A program made the position numbers and the translations under genes. Shown one piece after another: positions 60,148 to 64,000 of a stretch of DNA of 64,000 nucleotides. Numbering within the stretch: position 1 is the stretch's first letter; the number at the start of each line of letters is the position of its first letter. Source of the stretch: Streptococcus constellatus (GTDB lineage: Bacteria > Bacillota > Bacilli > Lactobacillales > Streptococcaceae); contig NZ_CABHMZ010000022.1 of NCBI RefSeq assembly GCF_902167705.1, forward strand, positions 1-64,000, read 5' to 3'. The notes beneath the pieces are model-generated. The model ran no database searches. It was not told the origin of the DNA and saw nothing but the letters and a program-made list of their open reading frames with translations.

Positions 60148-60700
60148 ATTTACTTAAAATCGGTTTTAAAAGCAAGTGAATGAGCCAAAAGGCAATTGCA
60201 AAAACCACACCTTCTAATAGATTAAATGGAATGACCATCGCAAACAGGTAATTTGCCACGCCCAGAATCTTTGAAATATCAAAATTAGCAAACATGGCAT
60301 AGAGCGGAATGGCATAGATATAATTCAAGAGAAACATTGCCATAGTCAATCCGAGCGTTCCCACTACAGAAGCGACTAGAAAACGAATGGTTGTCTGCTC
60401 CTTTTTCCAAATAAGCGCAAAAGCGATTACGAAAACAGCAACTGCAATGATATTCATCGGCAGACCAATATAGGTATTGACACCTTGGTTGTTCAGCAGC
60501 AATTTGAGTACTGAGCGAATCAATAAAATGCTTAAAGCTCCTCTTAGATTTAGCACCACTAATCCCAATAGAATTGGTAAAATGCTAAAATCCAGCTTCA
60601 AAAAGCTTGCTCCCGGCAAAATCGGGAAATCAAAGAACATCAGCAAAAATGAGATAGCTGAAAGAATGGCAATAATAGCCATTTTGCGTGTATGTGTCAT
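60137..60700 (-). CDS. ribU: riboflavin ECF transporter S component RibU
   Basis: 187 aa from the ATG at 60700 (GGAGGAACC upstream). Six spans; TRKMAIIAILSAISFLLMFF, ASFLKLDFSILPILLG and YIGLPMNIIAVAVF fit RibU. It binds riboflavin and docks to the shared EcfAA'T module, encoded elsewhere. The FMN riboswitch upstream supports the substrate strongly. Confidence 0.94.
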   Translation of the reverse strand: MTHTRKMAIIAILSAISFLLMFFDFPILPGASFLKLDFSILPILLGLVVLNLRGALSILLIRSVLKLLLNNQGVNTYIGLPMNIIAVAVFVIAFALIWKKEQTTIRFLVASVVGTLGLTMAMFLLNYIYAIPLYAMFANFDISKILGVANYLFAMVIPFNLLEGVVFAIAFWLIHLLLKPILSKYEK

Positions 60701-60852
60701 AACAGGTTCCTCCAATTTTATTAAAATTAGAGAAGCTGGAAAGGCTTGCTAAAGAATGACTTATCCCAGTCAGTGAAACCTTTATGATAGTATAAGGAAG
60801 TTTCCTTAAATAACATTAAAAGCCACAGTTTTGGGACTTCTCCCTGCCTTTC

Positions 60853-61070
60853 GTCTTCTCCCATCCAGACTGTACTGTCGGTTGTGGAATTGCACCACAT
60901 CAGCTTGCGCTCGCGGACTTAAAGCAGCTTACCTAGTTGACAAAGATTTTATTTTTAGATAATGTTGCGCTTCAAAGATACATCAAGAAGCCACACAACT
61001 ATATAAAAGTAAAAGATTGTCATCGGCTGCAAATCACCGCCGGTCGGGAATTTCACCCTGCCCTGAAGAC
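60853..61070 (-). promoter_or_regulatory. FMN riboswitch (RFN element)
   Basis: On the minus strand the 5' half AGGGCAGGGTGAAATTCCCG, followed by ACCGGCGGTGA (61034-61069), and the 3' half CCGACAGTACAGTCTGGATG then GGAGAAG (60853-60881) are the RFN core. Between them lies a variable arm that is much longer than the minimum, about 90 bases. When FMN is high it should shut ribU expression. Confidence 0.95.
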
Positions 61071-61085
61071 CCTTTAATCATAACA

Positions 61086-61112
61086 AAAAAAGCCTGCAAG
61101 AGCAAGCTTTTT
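61086..61112. terminator. trmL terminator
   Basis: GCTTGC-TCTT-GCAGGC followed by seven T on the minus strand, with a T run on the plus strand as well. It separates trmL from the ribU riboswitch transcript. Confidence 0.7.
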
Positions 61113-61142
61113 ATCTGATCTACTAAAATCATTTTGACATCA

Positions 61143-61652
61143 TTATTTTAATTTGTCATGTTCATATTCGTGTACCAGATCTAATCCTATAAAATTTTGC
61201 TGCCGCAGTGCTTCATACACCATCATACAAACCGTATTTGACAAATTCAGACTTCTGACGTGTTCATCATTCATCGGAATCCGCAAGGCTTTTTCAGAAT
61301 GAGTACGCATAAAATCCTCTGGCAATCCCTTATCCTCACGTCCAAACATGAAATAATGATTTCCAGCGGTTGCAAAATTTTCTGTTGCATAAACCTTCTC
61401 CGCAAACTTAGAAATCAAATAGAGATGCCCATCCATTTTACTCATGAACTCTTCTAAATTATCATAATAAGTAATATCCAGCTTGTCCCAGTAATCCAAG
61501 CCAGCTCGTTTCATCTTGCGGTCATCAATCGGAAATCCCATTGGTAAGATGATATGCAGCGGTGAATTCGTCGCCGCACAAGTCCGAGCAATATTGCCAG
61601 TATTCTGTGGGATTTGCGGTTCAAAAAGAACAATATGGTTTTTACATGTCAT
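61143..61652 (-). CDS. trmL: tRNA (cytidine(34)-2'-O)-methyltransferase
   Basis: 169 aa SPOUT protein: [34 protein letters not shown] and the knot [20 protein letters not shown]. TrmL methylates the wobble base of tRNA-Leu isoacceptors. A promoter and a hairpin-T-run unit (61684-61819) lie before the gene, so it may be read through an attenuator. Confidence 0.95.
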   Translation of the reverse strand: MTCKNHIVLFEPQIPQNTGNIARTCAATNSPLHIILPMGFPIDDRKMKRAGLDYWDKLDITYYDNLEEFMSKMDGHLYLISKFAEKVYATENFATAGNHYFMFGREDKGLPEDFMRTHSEKALRIPMNDEHVRSLNLSNTVCMMVYEALRQQNFIGLDLVHEYEHDKLK

Positions 61653-61683
61653 AATTTTTCATTCCTGATTTCATTACTACTAC

Positions 61684-61819
61684 AAAAAAATAGCCACACT
61701 GCTCGGAGTCAAGCTCAGCAAACAGCGTGGTTAAGGCATCATTAACTTACATCACAACAGGTTTGAGGTAAATCAATGAATGTACTTTCTTAGTATATCA
61801 CTTTCTTTGCACATGTCAA
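61684..61819 (-). ncRNA. candidate ~100-nt RNA or attenuator before trmL
   Basis: On the minus strand TTGACA (61814-61819), 16 bases and an extended -10 TGA-TATACT (61792-61797) form a strong promoter. About 55 bases later comes CCACGCTG...CAGTGTGG with a run of seven T. One pair is G-U on the minus strand but A-C on the plus strand, so the hairpin favours the minus RNA. The stretch 61653-61996 carries no other gene. Confidence 0.6.
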
Positions 61820-61996
61820 CAAAAAAAGCTTAAAATTTTCATATTTTCTCAATTTTTTGTCCATTTTTTCAAAATTTCTCTTGGCGTTTTCATTGGAATG
61901 CCCTTTTAGGACAAAATATACATTTTTCTTTCTTCAAAATGATGAAATTTTCGCAAAAAAAGGGTATGATAGAGGGGTATACTTGGGAGGTATAAA

Positions 61997-63346
61997 ATGA
62001 AAATTATTGTCGTTGGTGGCGGTAAAGTCGGAGCTGCTCTCTGTCGTTCACTTGTGGCTGAAAAACATGATGTGATTCTCATTGAGCAAAACGAGTCTGT
62101 ACTCAATCGGATCACAAAACGCTATGATATTATGGGCATTGTCGGTAACGGTGCTAATTTTAAAATCTTAGAGCAGGCTGATGTAGAGCAGTGTGATATT
62201 TTCATTGCCATGACAGAACATGACGAAGTCAATATGGTGTCGGCTGTGCTGGCTAAAAAAATGGGGGCGAAAGAAACGATTGTTCGCGCTCGTAATCCAG
62301 AATATTCAAATTCTTATTTTAAAGAAAAAAACATTCTTGGTTTTTCACTCATTGTCAATCCTGAGCTACTAGCAGCACGCTACATTGCAAATATCATCGA
62401 ATTTCCTAACGCACTTTCTGTGGAGCATTTTGCTAATGGACGTGTCAGTTTAATGGCATTCAAGGTCAAACAAAATAGCAATCTGTGTCAGATGACTTTA
62501 TCTCAATTTCGAAAGAAATTTGGAAATGTCTTGATTTGTGCTATTGAACGTGACAATCAATTACTCATCCCAGACGGTGAAATCATCATTTTGCAGAATG
62601 ATATTATCTATGTCACTGGAAATCGAGTTGATGTTATTCTTTTCCATAATTTCGTCCGACCAAAAGTTATAAAAAGTTTGATGCTCATTGGAGCAGGAAA
62701 GATTGCTTACTACCTGCTCAATATCCTAAAAAATAGCAAAATCAAACTGAAAGTGATTGAAATCAATTCAAAACACGCTGAATGGTTTAGTCAAGAATTT
62801 CCGCATTTGCACATTGTTCAAGGTGACGGTACTGCAAAAGACATTCTACTAGAAGAAAGCGCTCAACACTATGATGCAGTCGCTACCCTGACTGGTGTAG
62901 ACGAAGAAAATATCATTTCTTCTATGTTCCTTGAAAGCATGGGCGTTCAAAAAAATATCACGAAAGTCAATCGGACTAGCTTACTTGAAATCATTGACAG
63001 TCAGGAATTTTCAAGTATTGTAACGCCAAAGAGAATTGCAGTAGATACGATTATGCACTTTGTCCGCGGACGTGTGAATGCCCAATATTCTGATTTACAA
63101 GCTATGCACCACTTAGCTAATGGACAACTTGAAACTCTGCAATTTCAAATCAAGGAAGAAAATAAAATGACTGGAAGACCACTTTCTAGTCTGAAACTAA
63201 AAAAAGGTGTCTTGATTGCAGCCATTATCCGAAATGGAAAACCTATTTTCCCAACGGGTGAGGATCATATTCAAATCGGTGACCAAATCGTCGTCACAAC
63301 CTTGATCCAAAATATCACACAAATCTATGATTTATTAGAGAGGTAA
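61997..63346 (+). CDS. trkA: Trk potassium uptake protein TrkA
   Basis: 449 aa, two RCK units. First NAD-binding motif MKIIVVGGGKVGAALCRSLV, second LMLIGAGKIAYYLLNILKN (near 230), each followed by a TrkA-C domain. It gates the TrkH channel according to nucleotide. GGGAGGT precedes the ATG. It is 3 bases from trkH. Confidence 0.97.
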   Translation: MKIIVVGGGKVGAALCRSLVAEKHDVILIEQNESVLNRITKRYDIMGIVGNGANFKILEQADVEQCDIFIAMTEHDEVNMVSAVLAKKMGAKETIVRARNPEYSNSYFKEKNILGFSLIVNPELLAARYIANIIEFPNALSVEHFANGRVSLMAFKVKQNSNLCQMTLSQFRKKFGNVLICAIERDNQLLIPDGEIIILQNDIIYVTGNRVDVILFHNFVRPKVIKSLMLIGAGKIAYYLLNILKNSKIKLKVIEINSKHAEWFSQEFPHLHIVQGDGTAKDILLEESAQHYDAVATLTGVDEENIISSMFLESMGVQKNITKVNRTSLLEIIDSQEFSSIVTPKRIAVDTIMHFVRGRVNAQYSDLQAMHHLANGQLETLQFQIKEENKMTGRPLSSLKLKKGVLIAAIIRNGKPIFPTGEDHIQIGDQIVVTTLIQNITQIYDLLER

Positions 63347-63349
63347 GCC

Positions 63350-64000
63350 ATGAATAGAAGTATGATTCGTTTCCTCCTCTCAAAGCTGTTAATCATTGAA
63401 GCTGGACTGCTTCTGATTCCGCTCATTGTGGCTTTCATCTATCACGAGCCTCATCAAAATTTGCTCTCCATTAGCGCCACAATTGGAATTCTCTTGGTAG
63501 TCGGACTTTTAGGCAGTTCTTTTAAGCCCCAAAATCATCACATTTATGCCAAAGAAGGAGTTTTGATTGTCGCCTTATGCTGGATACTTTGGTCCTTCTT
63601 TGGGGCACTTCCTTTTGTTTTTTCAAGACAAATTCCTCATCTCATCGATGCTTTCTTTGAGGTCAGCTCAGGCTTTACAACAACTGGCGCTTCCATTTTA
63701 CCGGATGTCTCTGTCTTATCACATTCTCTGCTCTTTTGGCGTAGTTTTACCCACTTAATCGGAGGTATGGGAGTGCTCGTCTTTGCTCTTGCTATCATGG
63801 AAAATAATAAAAATAGCCATTTGGAAGTGATGCGAGCAGAAGTCCCTGGTCCTGTCTTTGGTAAAGTTGTTTCTAAGTTAAAGGACACTGCACAAATTCT
63901 CTATTTGCTGTATTTAGCACTCTTCGCTATTTTTGTAATCATCTACTACCTCGCAGGCATGCCTTTATTTGATAGCTTTATCATTGCCATGGGAACAGCT
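63350..64000 (+). CDS. trkH: Trk potassium channel TrkH, partial
   Basis: 217 codons are visible before the window ends. MNRSMIRFLLSKLLIIEAGL and several spans follow, with the first selectivity-filter region FEVSSGFTTTGASIL and RSFTHLIGGMGVLVFALAIM. These are canonical TrkH/KtrB features. The AGGT before the start lies in the trkA stop region, so the genes are translationally coupled. Confidence 0.95.
   Translation, partial: MNRSMIRFLLSKLLIIEAGLLLIPLIVAFIYHEPHQNLLSISATIGILLVVGLLGSSFKPQNHHIYAKEGVLIVALCWILWSFFGALPFVFSRQIPHLIDAFFEVSSGFTTTGASILPDVSVLSHSLLFWRSFTHLIGGMGVLVFALAIMENNKNSHLEVMRAEVPGPVFGKVVSKLKDTAQILYLLYLALFAIFVIIYYLAGMPLFDSFIIAMGTA

Noticed and set aside
1..64000. tRNA, rRNA genes and insertion sequences
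   Set aside because: No cloverleaf-like sequence, rRNA segment, transposase gene or flanking inverted repeat was recognised on either strand.

Overview
The window is low-GC Firmicutes DNA with the gene content of an oral-type Streptococcus: the xseA-xseB-ispA-tlyA-argR-recN cluster, a Vex-type ABC exporter, CtsR-controlled clpE, DUF1797, DUF1827, FeoAB, an FMN-riboswitch ribU gene and trkAH. Species cannot be fixed from sequence alone; the mitis, sanguinis and anginosus groups are all possible.

Bases 1 to about 27,600 are most of a temperate siphophage prophage. The left end lies outside the window, so the tail tip, holin and lysin genes are not seen. Read on the minus strand from right to left, the prophage has an early region (24.6-20.6 kb), a replication and recombination module (Gp157, RuvC-like nuclease, helicase, ERF, SSB, primase-polymerase, VapE helicase; 20-14 kb), an iteron-rich origin-like gap (13.6-14.0 kb), a late regulator of the DUF1492 type, and then the late operon (HNH, zinc-finger protein, portal, MuF with a toxin-like tail, large terminase, scaffold, capsid, connector proteins, tail tube, G/GT chaperones, tape measure, distal tail protein). 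The plus strand carries the lysogeny genes: a CI/LexA-type repressor, two membrane or DUF genes and a tyrosine integrase that abuts the hup gene. Four further plus-strand accessory genes (YjzC-like, DUF2513, DUF4145 and an unknown 114-aa protein) sit among the early genes, and each one overlaps tail-to-tail with a small minus-strand gene.

From 27.6 to 64 kb the sequence is chromosomal: hup and degV; a four-gene siderophore-type iron uptake operon; a metallophosphatase; the xseA-recN cluster; a TraX-like membrane protein; nnrD and folD; a vex1-vex2-vex3 operon without its usual vncRS partners; a 41-bp tandem repeat array of ten units; a ClbS/DfsB protein; feoA-feoB with a small Cys-rich partner; DUF1797; clpE; a frameshifted PfoR/PTS-IIC gene; a NUDIX hydrolase; DUF1827; a CPA1 antiporter; the tRNA-modification pair mnmM/mnmL; an alkyltransferase-like protein; PAP2 phosphatase; ribU under an FMN riboswitch; trmL; and trkA-trkH (cut by the window end).

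The most interesting points are: a ten-base-phased TGACAG iteron array in front of the presumed late promoter; a probable phage origin made of nine TGTGACATT boxes; a MuF protein with a CdiA-like nuclease tail; an A-AAA-AAA frameshift site joining the tail chaperones; the interleaved convergent gene pairs in the early region, with three different operator types; short plus-strand promoter-terminator cassettes opposing the lytic operon; the 41-bp repeat array whose hairpin survives in two sequence subtypes; a CiaR-like box before vex1; and a probable 100-nt RNA in front of trmL.
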